DNA of 64,000 nt from contig ML679962.1 in NCBI GenBank assembly GCA_007922225.1, positions 35,765,262 to 35,829,261 of the forward strand, in the 5' to 3' direction. This DNA is from Emydura subglobosa (Eukaryota; Chordata; Testudines; Chelidae). Under the pieces are notes generated by a model. The model did not search any database. It saw only the letters and a list, made by a program, of their open reading frames with translations, and had not been told where the DNA came from. Of the stretch, positions 38,901 to 53,289 are shown piece by piece (the first letter of the stretch is position 1; the number at the start of each line of letters is the position of its first letter). A program made the translations under genes and the position numbers.

Positions 38901-40439
38901 AGTACACCACCCTAAAAGTCACGTGGGAAATGGCAGCAAGAAAAGCCAGATTCACGTCTCGTTTGCTGTACGCAAGTCTCTTTCAGCGTGAAGGGAGTCC
39001 AACTGCTCATTTTGACACAGACGCAAAGGGATAATCAGCCGTCTTACATTTCCATTTGTGAGTAATTGCATGTAGACAATTTACCTGTGTAAAGTGGGGC
39101 TGAATCACCATTGCACACCAGCTCCTTTACTCTGCTTCTGTGGCCTAAAGGGCACAGAGATGGCTCCCAGGAAACAGCTGAGATCAAACTACGGAATGCT
39201 ATGTTTTCCTCAGATAAGCCAAATCCTGACCCCGTGAGTCAGTGGCTAAACTCCCAGTGACTTCAATGGGATCAGGATTTGGCCTAATAAAAAAAGCCTA
39301 GGTATATGCGTTAGCCAAACCCTGGCAATATCCCTTCAGGCATTTTCCTCTTTTCTGTCATGTTGTTAAAGCCAGCTTGATATCAAAACAGCTGAGGGGC
39401 ACCTTAATGTCGAGAAAGCAATGCCTTGTAATGATGTTAAAGTTCCTGGGCCTGCTCTGTCGTCACTTCTAGCACCCAGAGAGGACCAGGGGAGCAGAGA
39501 AGTCAGAAAGGGTTAATTTAGATGGGAGTCAAAGTGGAAAGCCAGAAGCAGCATTCTGCAACCTCTGTAAGCTTTAACAACAGCTACTGAATTAAGATCA
39601 CATTCTGTGGGTGCCAAACACTGAAACTCTAATGTACTGTATTAGATTGTGCATTCCATTACCTTGGACCAATTGCTTTTTAACGTGCTTTGAGATACAC
39701 AGTGGGTTCAGGTCAGAGCCTAAAGAAGCTAATGGAAGTTTTGCCATTGGCTTCAATAGGAGAAGGATGAAATGTAGGTCATAAAACCAGAATTCAATTC
39801 TATTCTGTCAGCAAAGATAGAAATAAAGGGTGTATGCATGTATAAAGCCAATTCATAATGGTTTCTTATATGCTAAAATATATGTTCCATAGTGTCTACC
39901 GTTTACTGTATGAACATTGCATAACAGCATCTGCTATATTTAACTTTTTTTTAAAAGTATGTCAAATAATAGATCAGCAAAACAGATACTGCATAATTAA
40001 TCCTGAAGCAAATAGAACACCCCTAGAGAATGGACTGACTCATAGAAATGTTATTGCCAGGTGAGACAAGCATCAGCAATTGATTACGAAATGTGCAGTT
40101 TGCACATATAAATGTACTGATGATTTAATCTGTTAAAAAAAATAAGGGTATTTGTCAAGCCCATGTTGTGTCTGCAAACAGCACCAATAGTTACCAATCC
40201 AAGAAACTATGTACTACAAACATTTCTGAGGTTATACTGTATCTACTACTTAGATATTTTTATTGATATAGTGCAATTTGTCATAAAAGTACTTGGCTAA
40301 TGATATTAAATAGCCTATGTAGAATTATGATTAAATATGAACTTCTGGAAGACATTTTTGGTATTTTAATAGTACAGCAATAGCAATTATGTTTTCCCTC
40401 TATGACACCTTCCATCCAAAGATCTCATCATTTAACATA
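35998..40439. other. Intergenic, no gene seen
   Basis: AT-rich sequence with chance frames. The phrase near 39.25 kb, ccagtgacttcaatgggatc, is typical of old sauropsid repeats. A MIR-like stretch around 38.24-38.44 kb is too diverged to assign firmly. Confidence 0.45.
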
Positions 40440-40640
40440 CCCAACTTCACATCATCTCACAGTACCCCTGTGAAGGAGGTTATTTATTACATATATTGTA
40501 CAGATGGGGAACTGAGGCAGGGAGAAGCTAAGTGACTTTTTCTAGGTTATACAGTAAGTCTGTGACACAGCTAGAAAAAGAACTGAGGAATTTTGGTTCC
40601 CGTTTCTGTGCCCTAACCACTGCCTCTCTTTTAGATTAAT
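40440..40640 (+). repeat. MIR (CORE-SINE) copy
   Basis: Successive phrases tgtacagatggggaactgag, gagaagctaagtgactt and gtctgtgacacagctag, then tgccctaaccactgcc, follow the MIR consensus. Confidence 0.75.
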
Positions 40641-40903
40641 ATCACACATGCTCCTCTTGAAAGCAGTGCTTATACTGGGGATTTATAGCATAATATTCTG
40701 CTATCACTGGTGTGCAATGCATGTTTATTTCCCCCCTGGTGGAACTGAATTTGGTTCTCTCTTGTAATAACCAAAAAGTATATTCTGCCATTCTGGAAAT
40801 GGTACATAATGCATGTGTTTGGGGGGAGTCATGTGGGATGGAGCCATACTGTGCATTAACGTGTTAGGAGAGAGGTGAAATGGTGGACTCCTCATGCCTG
40901 AAA

Positions 40904-41230
40904 CTTAAGAACATAAGAACAGCCATTTTGGGTCAGATCAATGGTCCATCTAGCCCAGTATCCTGTCTTCTGACAGTGGCCAATGCCAGGTGCTTCAGAC
41001 GGAATGAACAGAACAGGTAATCATCAAGTGATCCATCCCCTGTCGCTCATTCCCAGCTTCTGGCAAACAGAGGCTAGGGACACTTCAGAGCACGGTTTTG
41101 AATCCCTGCCCATCCTGGCTAATAGCCATTGATGGACCTATCCTCCATGAACTTATCTAGTTCTTTTTTGAACCCTGTTATAGTCTTGGCCTTCACACCA
41201 TCCTCTGGCAAAGAGTTCCACAGGTTGACT
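40904..41230 (-). mobile_element. CR1-related LINE, 3' end fragment (turtle-type subfamily)
   Basis: The plus strand begins cttaagaacataagaac, then gtccatctagcccagtatcc, gacagtggccaatgccagg and ctatcctccatgaacttat. I recognise this as an abundant CR1-type 3' end in turtle genomes, here in reverse orientation and 5'-truncated. Confidence 0.85.
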
Positions 41231-41955
41231 TATAAGCATTCACAAAAGATGCAATAAGTTGTTAGATGTCTGGAGTTGCCAACTTTAAATGGGGTGCACA
41301 TAGCTCATAAGGGTGTTGGTGGTGAGGTCATCAGCACAGTTGGATTTGGGGAGTGCATGTTCAGTTGGGGACGTACTGTTTGGAGTTATTGGTTGGTATT
41401 GCCTGTCTATATCTTTGTCATGGTCTTTTTTACTTGCCTCCCTCAATAAATCTTTAAATTTTTGCTTATATTTGTGTTGTGTTCTTAACTCCATGCAGCC
41501 GTTAATAGCCATTCATGGCCCTTTAATTCGTGCCTACAGGGTGAACTCCATTGCGTAACACTGAGCTCCTGTAAAAACAAACACAAAAAACCCCAACTTC
41601 CTTCATATAGGACAAGAAGGCATTTATCTGTATCTGTGCACCTGTACTGGACCTGGAGATCATGGGTCTGTGCACTCTGTGCCCTTCTGAGGAAGAACCA
41701 TTCCTGAAAGAACCAGAACAGGAATTTCAGCTGTGCTTCAAAAGGAGGGCCTCCCTACACCTCTTTTCCACCCCATACAAATAAATCTAGGATCACTGAT
41801 TCACAGAATAGACTCAGTGTCGCAGCAGACAGCTCCCAACAACTTTGTCCTACCTGAAGCTACCCTTATAACAGAGAGGACTTCACTGAAAAAAGCAGAG
41901 GTAGGAGCTGTAACAGCAAATGTTATCAGTTGCTCTTTAGATGGAGAGGAAGGAT
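41231..41955. other. Intergenic, no gene seen
   Basis: Overlapping chance frames at 41.29-41.56 kb on both strands have no domain resemblance. Confidence 0.45.
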
Positions 41956-42115
41956 GATCTTTTGGATTGGGGCTCGGGGCTCCATTCCCATCTCTGTCAC
42001 AGACTCTCTCTCTGTGATCCTGGGCAAGTCATTTAGCCTCTCTGTGCCTCAGTTTCCCATCCATTCAATGGGATACCAATATTTCCACTCTCACACCCTT
42101 TGTGGCAGGCACCGT
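41956..42115 (-). repeat. MIR (CORE-SINE) copy, reverse orientation
   Basis: The plus strand reads gatcctgggcaagtcattta, then gcctctctgtgcctcagttt and cccatccattcaatgggata, the reverse complement of the MIR core. Confidence 0.8.
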
Positions 42116-43519
42116 CTCTTACAGCTCCTACCACAATGCAGCCATGATCTCAGCTGAAACTTCTAGATGCTACTGTAATAGAAATAAATACTACTATGTT
42201 AAAACACATTGATTAGTGTGTGGATGGCTAGAGCCATCCATGAATATGATGATAATTACTGAACATAAGACAGATTCCTTTTTTGAACTTGAAAGCTGAT
42301 TTCAGCTTGTTGCTGTCTTTTATCTTAATTTCTATCGTTGTCTGGCCTTTGGTTTTATTTTTGCGCGATGGCTGACAACAGAAGAGGTAGTATCTTTGTG
42401 ACTGAGAGATGTCACTGAAAAGTATCTCCTCATTGTCATTATGTCTGTTCAGAACAAACTCCAAGATGTCAATTTATTTATTTATTTGGAAGGGAAAAAA
42501 AGTGGTACTGAGCATATAGTTGTGTAAGGAATGGAGATGAACTTCTACAGGAATCAGGAAACAGACACAAAAAGGGGTGGAAATACCCCAAGTGAGCAAT
42601 GTACATAGCTTTCCTCTTCCAGAAAGTGAACAAACAGGAAAAGACTCTGGTGCACGATTTAAACCTCCCCTTTGGCAGATTTAACTTCTGTGAACAGCTA
42701 GCCCTGAACTCCACCAAAGGGCTCCTACCTGTAGCCTGCCCTTTACTGCATGCACGGCCGTTGAAGGATATTTCAGAATTATTTGTCTTAAATACAAATG
42801 CCCTGCAATGCGTGCGTCATTATAGCCGCATAGAGGATTCATTCCAGGCCAGCACACGGTGCCACTTAGATGCATAAAGTAAAAATGTAGCGGTTGACAA
42901 CACTTATTATTTTGTCTATTGCTATGACACACCATTTCTGCAAATGGAAGGCTGCGCCCCACTGAAGCGTGGCTAATGCAACTTTCAACTCCTGGCAAAT
43001 GCCAAGCTGCTGGAGGACAGAATATTTATCCCGTGCGAGTTAACAGAAAGCTGACGATGTGTGCATTCCTTTGATCTCAGTAAGCTAGGTATGGGGTCAG
43101 CTTTGGATCAGAGGAAGGTTCTTTACCCTGGCCTCAGTCACACATTTCTAATCCTGATGCTGGAAAATTGATACCTGCTCTTATTTCTAGCTTGTTCTCT
43201 GAACAATATTGGGGAAACTTTCAGTTTCTGAAGAGAAGCCCACTGGGATTGCATGTACAGCATCAGACCAGCAGAGAGCAAGCAAGAGCATGGGCAGAGG
43301 TGGCAGAGATTTACAAGCGACCCAGCAGGACAGTAAGAGTAGAATGCCTTCACCTCCCTTGTCTGGTTTGTTGCCAGCCATTTTGTTGTGTGGTGTAGCT
43401 GGATACAGAAGCCTGGGCTCTGCTGTGCAAACAGATCCATCATAGATCAAATGGCAGTGAAAGGGGTTATCTGCACAGAAAGATGTACCCGTTCCACAAG
43501 TGTAAAGAAACTGCAAGAG
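42116..43519. other. Intergenic, no gene seen
   Basis: Several overlapping frames around 42.6-43.5 kb lie on both strands without recognisable domains. No exon with splice signals could be assembled. Confidence 0.45.
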
Positions 43520-43722
43520 TTAAACCAGCATAACTCCCCGGCTGGACAATATTCTGCTGGAATAAAAGTGGCTTTTTTTGGTTTCACTTAAATCCTTCCA
43601 AAGTGAAAAACCCACTCACTCCAGAATAAGTTTCTCCATATGGGGGTTCATAACGATATCAGTTTAAATTCACACAGTGGCTTATACCAGTCGAACATTC
43701 CCATGTAGACAAGCCCTCAGGG
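43520..43722. mobile_element. Short DNA transposon (MITE-like) copy
   Basis: The stretch contains ggtttcacttaaatccttcc, caagtgtaaag-like flanks and ends catgtagacaagccct, the GTCTACA-type end seen in other small elements here. The left boundary is uncertain. Confidence 0.5.
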
Positions 43723-46700
43723 TGACTATAGTCTAGCTACAGCAGTTGCCTTTAAAAAGTCAGTTTATAGCAACAGTTGCCCTGAGTGGCATCTGAGTTA
43801 CCACAGTTCTCCCTTATACTAACACAGGAAATCTTTGTGTGGTGACAGCTGTTAAATAGTGACTTTTTAAATGGGAGCTCCTGTATGTTGAACCTTTTCA
43901 CCTTAATGCAGGACAATACGGACTGTTATTACAATAACATTCTCCACCTCAGTATGGTGACAAGAGAGACAATGAAGGCATTTCTTTGCATGCATTTCTT
44001 TTCACGCATGGAACCAGCAAAGGAAGACTACCTCACCGCTTGCTAATTAATCAGGGTTAAGACTTCATGAAGGCGTGGTCAAAAGATGGAGTAATTCAGA
44101 AGCCATGGTGACATTTATGAGAAGAAACATTGCAAACACATGACAGCAGAGTTTCTTGCTTTTACATATTGCGATTCTACAAGGGTCTTTCAGAAATAAA
44201 ATGTATTTGATTTTTTCAGACCTTGGGGTATCTTGTTCTGAATCGTGACTCAACACTAGCTTTTCCTTTTTTCACTTCATGCAGTATCGTATCTTTTAAC
44301 TCTACAGGACTATTGATGGTGGGAAAGTTTTGCAAAATGTTCCTAGAGTAGACCCCGCCCCATGTCTCTTCTGTTCTGTTTGTGCATCACATACTGAGCA
44401 TTACAAACACAAAGATGGTCGTTTACATTAGATATGAGCACTGTGTGCCTTGCTATAGAACGAATTCCACCTCTGACTTGAATCCACTTTCAGCCATGCA
44501 CAACTGTAGTCTACTTCGGAAACGACCAGCTTTCATCCATTGGAAAAAAAAAAAAAAAAAAAGAGGAAGAGTTTGTAAGATTTTAAAAGTAGTAAATGAA
44601 AATTTCTTAATAAACGAATAGGATTGTAAAACATGCTCAATTATTGCGAATACTGTTCCTGCAAAGCCCGGGTTTAAGCCCAGTATGTTTTCCCATTCAA
44701 GTCTCAGTCCAAAGAAAAATCACAAACATCTATTCCATTCATGACTTTAAAAACACACACACACACAAACTGCATTTCATCAGGCTCATGTTTTAGCTGT
44801 AGCAAACAGCGCATCAGCCCTTGCGCTCATCTGCCAGTGTTTTAATGCAGGGGCTATTGTTCTAAATGCTAATCCTAGCAATTAGAGAAGGCAAGTTTAA
44901 GAAAGGAAACAGCTGTGATTCCTTTGCTGCTCACTCACTCATATTCATCCCTCAGCTGTATCCTAATATAAATAACTTTTTAGTATAGCCACACAAAGCC
45001 TGTGTTAAGACTGGGGGTTGTGTCAACGTAACACTTTATCTGTGTGTTTGTTTTTTCCTTCTGTACTGGTCACTATTTTACTGCTAGCAAAGGAAAGGAA
45101 ATCAGATGGCCGTTAATTAGAAAAATGTCTGGTGTTGATGGCACAATAGATGTGAAAGTACATCAGATTTTCAGCTTTCTGGCATTTACTAACATGTTTT
45201 TTAACAACTGAAAGCCTTCTATAATGGATTCCTGTTTGCCATGAACCATCCACAGCACCATGGGAGAGACGTTTTCCTGTGATTTGTATCTGAATCGTAA
45301 GAAAATAGAACAGACTCACACTGCATTGTACATAGAGAATAACCAGGCATGTAGATGAATCATCCTTTACAGGAAAAGGTCCTAGAGAATTTAATAAAAT
45401 GTGTGGTTTTTTTTAAAAGGGTGGGTTGCTTGATTTTTGGACCATCCTTTATAACTTAAAAGAACAATATAAGTCTATCAGATGGTTCAGAAAAACCTAC
45501 AGAAAAGTTATTATCCTCTATCATATTTTATAATAATTTCAATAGGGCCATTATATTTCTATAGAATCCTATTTTGTATATTTATTTGACTAACAATCTT
45601 TGGAGCCGAAGGGCTCCAAATACATTTAAATAAGGGAGATTATTTTCCATTCAGTTAATTCAGACACCGAATGGAAGAAAATGTTTTGTTAGACGGCAAC
45701 CAATCTCTCTCCTCCTGTGGAGGTAAAGGTTATACCGTGGTGAGGTTAGGGAGAGCTGCAAAAATTGAATCTGAGGAGAAGAGACCTCAGTGATGTTCCA
45801 GGTACACAATGGGAATGAACTTGAGCCCATGAGGGGGGGAAATCGAGCAGAGCAATCAGTTTGAAATCAAGCAGGGGCCCAGGTTATACACAATTCTGGA
45901 AAAGCTCCTACACATCAGAAGCTTTTCACATATGGAATTAAGCAGCCCAAAAGAACAACAGAAACAAGTAAAATGAATCATTTCTAGGGCATTTTACTGA
46001 GCTTGCCAGATATCTGAAGGGGTTTTTCTAGGGCTTTTTTTTTTTTTTTTTTTTATGGACAGGCCTGAATGAAGCACCTGATCTTCAGATCCGTTTGTCT
46101 CATACTGTCTCTCTCATAGAAATAAGTACAGAACGCAGCAAGGTTTAGCTTCCTGAGCTACACAGGGCATGCTGTATGAAGACATGACAAATCACATTAC
46201 ACGGTGCCCGGGGTGCAGTGAAGGAGTGCAAGTGCTGAGGAATGGAGGCGTGAGAACAAGTTGATGTAATTTACAGTGAAGGGACAAGAGATGGGTTGTC
46301 ATAGGAAGAGCATGAAGGTGTTAGAGTGAGAGAAAGCATGATCCCACTGCCGTCATTGGTTTATTCACTTCTTACACCCTTCCATCTCCATGGCCTGTGA
46401 CTTATACTCACACTAACCTGCCGACGTAAGACTTGCACTACTATTTACATCATTTCTAAATTTGAATCAATGTTCAAGCTTCTCTCTGGGGGTAAAAATC
46501 AGTTACATTTCTGTACATCAGCCTAACCCTAGTGATGTACAAGTCCCAGGCAGCCAGACGAATTCATCGATCACCTGTTCTGTTTCTGCCATGTCAATGA
46601 AAAGGAAGATTCACTGAGCAGGGGTTCAGTCCAGCTTACTTCACACATCTACTTAGGAGATTAAGGTGGAATTTTCAAAAGCACCTGAGATGTTCAGAAG

Positions 46701-47072
46701 CTTGAAAAATTAATGGGATTTGTGCTCCTAAATCTTCTAGGCGCTTTTTAAATCCTACCCTCACTCTCTATCAATTCTACCACCAACTATGGTACATGCA
46801 GGGAAACCTGGAAAGGTTCATAGGAAACCCCTGGTTTGCTTGTCGAGTATTTATTACTAGTCATTTTATCTTTGTAATGGCTTCCAATACAGCCCTAGTA
46901 GTTGACGGTGACAAGGGAATCTAGTGGGTTGCCTTTTAAAGGGCTTAATAAAAACAGAACTATTGCCATCAAATCAACTCGTATTCTTCTTGTAAACCAT
47001 GTCCAGGCTAAAGATTATCTCCCTGAATTCCCTCTAAGAAGTCAGGCAGTGCGTTTCAGAGGTGTCCAGTTT
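43723..47072. other. Intergenic, no gene seen
   Basis: The stretch contains simple runs (poly-A at 44543-44561, ac repeat near 44752, poly-T near 46037) and otherwise unremarkable AT-rich sequence. Confidence 0.5.
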
Positions 47073-47235
47073 AGGTCTTTTCTATGCTGGGGGATTTTGC
47101 AGATCAGTATAACTACACCAGTGCAAACCCTCTGTGCAGAGGTGCTGTACAGGCAGATCTCATTGGTAAAGCTCTCTTTTGCACTGGTGCAACATGGTCT
47201 GTGTCGAGTGCAAATTTCCCTGTCTAGGCAGGCCC
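47073..47235. mobile_element. Short GTCTACAC-type DNA transposon copy
   Basis: The element runs from aggtcttttctatgctggg to ccctgtctaggcaggccct. Its middle holds the palindromic pair actacaccagtgcaaa and tttgcactggtgcaac. It lies inside a 165-codon frame, which is therefore probably not a gene. Confidence 0.6.
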
Positions 47236-50200
47236 TGAAATTCCCTCCTTTCCCAATTACTGTTTCAAAGACTGAAGACAGCCACCACTTACAAGGAAGG
47301 GAGGAAGAAAAGTCTGTAACTGTATTTTTAAGGCAAAGAAAACTGGGGGCTAAATATCTGCAGATGTACGAAAATGAAAGAAAAAACTCTGAAACCTGAC
47401 GCAGACACAGTCCACAAGCACTTGCTTATCAGTACCACACAAAAGCTTATCTCCTTAACTGGACCCATATGCTAAGCATTCTCCTTCTCATAGGAGCTGA
47501 TGGTCTGCTACCCCTGTAGGTTTCCTGAGCCAAGACTCTTAACTCTCTTGGTTAGGACAACTGGCTCTTCCATCACCATCTCCAGCTGCTCAGCCCCATC
47601 TCTGGGCAACCCACACCCAGCCCCAAAATGACTAACAAATGGAGTATCACAACTAGGAGACTTATTCTCTGCCTCGTTGCCTGGTTATCATGCCAAGTCC
47701 ATGAGGCCAACCAAAGAGTCTGCGGCACCTGCCTGAGATAACCTGTGTGATCAGAATCAAATGAGTCAGCATCATTAAATGCCAAACCAGACATACCTGC
47801 TGGCTAAAAATAAGGCACAGTCTTTTCTGCAAGAGGTTGTGGTTCATAGTTATTGAAGGAAAGCCCCTACCTGCTCACCAGATTGTGCTCAGCACACATG
47901 TATGCTTTACATACACTGCTTTTCCTGTACATTTGAAACATGGCACCTGATTTTCCTTTACCTGGGGCACTATTTTGCTTTTTAAATCTTCAGGTCCGAG
48001 TCATCCAAGTGATGGTAAGCACTAGACAAGATCCACAACATTCAGTATGTTTGTAGCAGACTGAGACACTGGAGCTGAAAGAAGTCAGATGGCAAGACAA
48101 TGTTCATTTTGTAGCTGCCATAGACAGAGATTATTCTTAATGTGGAAGTTATTGTCTCAGGTAGACTTTGCCTCACCAGTGTGAAGGACTTCAGAATGCT
48201 TTAAATAAGGCCTGGAGGCTAGAAGTGTGTTAGTCATTGTCCACATAACTTGGGGAAGACGGGGGGGTGTTGGACTCTGTGTTTATTGTTAATATCCAGA
48301 ATCTGTTTTATGTTTATAATGATTTGTTCAATGATAGGAGGCTTATCTACCTTAAAAATGGAACATCTAACGTGATTAGGTTTTTAATCAATGCACAGTT
48401 CTGACAAACTTGGCAGATAATATTATTCCATTTAAGGTAACTCCAAACCAATTAATGTGTTACACTTAAACATCTATTTGAGAGATGCTAGGCCAGTGCT
48501 ATTCTTTAAAGAATGCCTGATGCCCCCTGGAAAACATTACAAAAAAGACTCTGAATGAGTTTGGGGCTTTGTATACTGTGTAAAAGGTCCAGAGCTATTG
48601 AAAGGGGCCCTAAAAGCCCCATATTTGGCCAAGAGAGGATTCCACTGGCGCAGGCATTTCAGAAAATAGCTAAAAGGCTGATTTCTGAAGACCCCTTCAT
48701 CAGCCCCAGGGTAGAGGATGTGCTGAAGCAGGGCAGCTGCTGTAGCACACGATGTGGTGATCATTCAGAGCACTGAAGCCCTTAGGGCACCCCAGTAGAC
48801 TGCTGTAATTTAGCCTGTCCCCCATGGATCTCTACATCATGCTGGGCCTTGCCAGTCCCCAGAGTAGCCCAGGATTGTGAGGCTGCAAAGCCAGTTTAAG
48901 TCTTTCCTCTTCTGGGCTACGAGTTCTACCACTCTCAGATTAGAAGCAACGGTAATATTTTCTGTATTTCTCTTCTCACATTAGATATTAGGGACATCTG
49001 CATAAAGAGAGAAACTCGTTTTTTAGGAGTTGGTTTGTTCGGGTGCTTGTTCCCCTCCTGAATCTAGAATCCTCCAACATAAAGATTAGCAGCTCTGGAG
49101 ATGATCGTAATATTGCTAGGATCACGATTTCTGCTGAAAAAGAGCTGATGAATTTCTAAGGGGCCTTTGATTTGTTTTCCTATAAATATTAAGAGTCATT
49201 AAAAAAATCCATAAAATATGACAATCTGGCAGAATGATTTCTAAATAAACAAACTCTCCATTGGCGCCTACATTGATACAGAGACGACTCTGCAAATACC
49301 TTGGACAGAAAACAAATCCAGGAGGTGTCAGCAAGGTGACATACCTTTCCGGAGCTGAAGACGCCAATAGTCTTTACCCACCTCACATCAAGTGACCCAG
49401 CTAGTGAAATTCCAATTGGAGTACCCCTGAGATTCAGATCTTTAACACCCACAACTCCCCTTGACTGCAATGGGATTGCAACCTGGAGAGAACATTATAT
49501 AATCATTTGTGGTTCTGAAGGGCTGCCAAGGGGACAGGAGGTTGTATGGTGCCTTCTGTAATCCTTATTCAAATGGAAGGTGGTGTATCATCGTGTATCA
49601 TTCTGCAGTCTGTTGAGGTGGTTGCACAAATGGTGGGAAGTGACAATGAGGGTCTAAGATACACCGTCACATGCATTTTCCTACTGAAGATAGAAGATGC
49701 CTCTAAAACCACTTTGAAACAAATGATGATCCAACAGCTGGGTATGTGGTGGAGAATATATTAACCATGGTGAGTCCCCTTGCACAGAGTAAAGAAGGAG
49801 TTCAAGAGACTGCCTCCTTATGGCACTTTTAGCATCTCAGCTGAGAGACAATGTGTTCATGTTTCTGCCATGAAGCAAGATCAGCAAACGCTACAGACCA
49901 ATTGTCAGAGATTTGCAACTCAACCGAAATACAGATTGTCTAATCACTCAATGACCTCATTTCTTTTTAGGAACCCAGGGATTGCCAAACTGCATCAGAG
50001 CTGAGGTCCCTCTAGTGTGGTATCCCATCTGGACAGAACCAGCTGCTTCACAGGACAGTAAAAGAACCTCAGGGCTATGGGATTACCTGCCCACAGGGAA
50101 AGTTTCAGTATTTAAAATCATTACTATGATTAATCGCAGGGTCTGACTCCAGTGGGAGTTACAGGTGCCCAGTAGCTGCTCACTCTCTCTCTGGATTAAG

Positions 50201-51407
50201 ACCAGGTAAAGGAGAATGTAACATAAATCCAAGCAGCAATCCTGACTCACAAAGTGCTGACAGTCCACAACTGCACAAGTATCTTCCCCACACATGCATC
50301 ACGTTCTGTTGAAATGCATGAATGGTCACAGGGAAGAGGCTCTCTCCTTTTCGTCAAAGGATGGTGACAGAATAAGTCAAGGATGGCTGAAGAAACTACC
50401 ATGCCAGCATCCCACATACTGGAACAGTGAAAATCTTCACAATGTCAAGACTCTTCTTTGCTGGCATGCCAAAAAGTATAATGGGCCAAATCCTCAAAGC
50501 TTTAATCAGTCTTTATCCAGGCAAAGCTACCATTGAGGGGCTGAGTTAACACCAAATGAGGTCCTCAGACTTTGGCCAGACCCATCAGTTGTACCTGGAG
50601 ATCCTAAACTGCTTCTTCTGGTTGTGTGTTGAGGATCTAGATTTCTAGAACAACTACTTCTTAATCTGCTTATCTTTTCATCAGAAACACCCTCTTGGCT
50701 GCAACTGCAGTGTACTGTAGGCCTGATTATGGGGAATGGAAATCTAAAGTTCTTCTCCGCATGCTTCCTAAGTTTCACCCTACACTATAAAACAGATGAT
50801 AGTCTGACTTATTTCCTCTGTTCTCAGGTGCTGTTTTGCTGCATGCTGTTAATCAGCTGCCTCAGGGGTTGCTGCATTTTAGTGACAGGTGAAGTAACAC
50901 CTGTCTGTATAGAGACAGATTCACTAGCGTGCTTCTGCTGTCAGTTGTTTGTGGTTACTCTGCATCACTGGAGCAGAGCAAAGCAGTCAGAGCACACCGA
51001 TGAATGTGGTTCTCTGTTTGGGAACCACTCTAGAACCCTGCAGGACAAAAGGCTCTACAATAAATGGAATTACACTGGATCATTTTATTATTTCATTTTT
51101 TTTGTTTTCCAAACTTCTCCCAGAATCAAGGGATGACTCAGTTGCAGTCCAACACCATGGAGAGAAATTCAGCTCAGTTCTGCCTTTGGGGGGCAACATT
51201 TTAAGTGTACGTTTTAAACTATCAGACTCTGTCAGGCATCCAAAGTTTAAGGAGTCAACAGATGCCATGCAGTTTTTAGCATGCCTGTAATTTTGAGTGT
51301 GTGGGAAAGTAAATGTATATATCACACAGTCCAAAGACCGTTTTTCATAGAGCGATCTCCTGCCATTTTGATGGGCAGGGAAAGGGAACTGGAGATAGTT
51401 CTCATAG
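47236..51407. other. Intergenic, no gene seen
   Basis: Many frames of 60-135 codons occur on both strands with no recognisable domains or exon structure. Confidence 0.45.
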
Positions 51408-51640
51408 GCCTTACCTACATCAGTAATTTGTTCCAATTTCAGCAATCAATGGCCAGACACCAACATAGCCACATGGGGTAAGCCCCCAGCGAAGACAAGA
51501 AAATCCATGATTTGCACTGGTGTTGTTTACCAGCTCCACTGATACCTTTGCATCTTTGCCGTCCATGCTGGAGGTTTTCACTGATGCAGTTAAACCAACA
51601 GATTGAACTGGGACTAATTCCCATTGCAGATGAGGCCTGA
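51408..51640. mobile_element. Possible short DNA transposon copy
   Basis: The left end taggccttacctacatcagt and right end cattgcagatgaggcctg resemble inverted ends of the small elements elsewhere in the window. The interior has ttgcactggtgttg, as in the copy at 47.07 kb. Confidence 0.45.
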
Positions 51641-52639
51641 AAAGACTTTTTAAAAGATAAAAAAGTATGAACAACTAGTTCAGAGGCTGATAGACACTGA
51701 AAGGCTCCAAGTGACGTGCACGAATGTCATACTGACAATGAGAGGAACAAACAAACTCACAGTGTGGGAAGCTGTACAGATCCTGGAACCTCTGGAAGGC
51801 AGCCAGAAGTCCATGTCTGCTCAAGTCAGGAAAGTGCCCCAGACCTAGACCTACCCACTTAGACAAGAACGGGGCTCTCTGTCCAGACGACATGCCTGGA
51901 TTACTATCCATAGTGGCCAAGTGCCAAAGAGGATTTTTAATCTCCAGATGCTTTTAAAATAAAAATAAAGACTGTGCAGTAAACTGGCCCTGAATGGATA
52001 AGCCAAATAGCTGACTGATATGGGCTGGGCATAAAAACTTTTCATTTCTTTCTGGCTCATTGTGAACCTTGGCAAGCTCTCTTCTAAGCAAGGCAGCCTT
52101 AGTGTAATGCTCACTGTTCAGAATGCAGTCTGCCCTCTGCTGAGAGGCAGGCAAGGTCTGCTGAATCCTAGCCAAGAATTTCCTTTTTTTCCATATCAAA
52201 TCGTCACACCATTTTTGTATGCTTTGGGCAAACGTGCTGGCAACAACCCAAACGGAGTCAAAGGGCTCGGGGGAAAATGTCGTCTATGGCACATTGACTA
52301 TGCTCATAAATGCATTCCACTTTGATAAGCAAGGAAAATAACACACTGCACTTGGGTCTGAATGCTGTGTATTCAAAGGATATTCACTGTAATTACTCTG
52401 TTAGATAAGACTGTTATTTCATTAAAATGCTTTAGCGATACCACACACTGCCAAGTACCAGGAACGTTTGGGGTCCACGTTAGAGCAATACCTACAGGGT
52501 TTGTTCTTCCCTCACCAAATACACCGGCCTGAAACACATTGATCCTATTAACATTTATTTCAAAACTAAGAAAGTTGGATCTTTTTTCCTTTTCAAAGTT
52601 GTATTGATTTAACTACAGGTGTGTTTCTAAATCAATTTA
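51641..52639. other. Intergenic, no gene seen
   Basis: There is no supported feature. Overlapping minus-strand frames at 51.68-52.20 kb show no domain. Confidence 0.45.
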
Positions 52640-52777
52640 GGCCTTATCTACACTAGCACGCATGTCAGCAAAACTTTTGTCACTCAGGGATGTGGAAAAA
52701 AAACACACCCCTGAGCAACATAAGTTTTGCCGGCATAAGCACTTGTGTGCACAGTGCTATGTCGGCCGGAGACACAT
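52640..52777. mobile_element. Short DNA transposon, same family as 7081-7360
   Basis: The phrases ggccttatctacactagcac, ttttgtcactcagggatgtg and ggcataagcacttgtgtgc match, in order, those of the 7.08-kb element. The right end appears truncated. Confidence 0.65.
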
Positions 52778-53289
52778 TTAACACCCTGATCTGCCCATAC
52801 AAATGCTGTTTGCATGAGCAAATCAGAGGTGTGGTGCAGCCAGAATATTTGATTGCCCAAAACTGCAAACCCAGGAATATTGTGGTCATTCAGATTTAGA
52901 GACTAGGCTGAGGTCACTTTGAAAATATGTTCCATATTATCTACGTTGAAAGATAAGGTGTATGAACAGAAGGGAGAAAGTACATCAGCTTCCCTAACTG
53001 AACCAACCTCTGTCCTACAAGAGCAAGTGTTCTGAAACTGAGGAGGAAAAATGGACTCAAGCCCATCTTCACTGGTAAAGAATATCTGAGTTTATTACAG
53101 ACAGAAACTGTCAGTACCTCCCTGGGAAGAAGCTAGCTATTGGCAAACAGGCAAACGCATCACCAAAAGCCAAAACTAGTGGTTTTGTCCATGACAAAAT
53201 AAAGATGCATGTAAAATTTACCCAGGAACTAGCAGGAATGACCTCAGAAGCTGATGCAAAAACCCTACGGTCCTCTTCACTGGCCCTGT
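52778..53289. other. Intergenic, no gene seen
   Basis: No feature is recognised. The right part may belong to the fossil LINE that follows. Confidence 0.4.

Noticed and set aside
46902..47399. 165-codon plus-strand frame
   Set aside because: Its middle is a GTCTACAC-type transposon (47073-47235) and the rest has no domain, splice structure or recognisable family.
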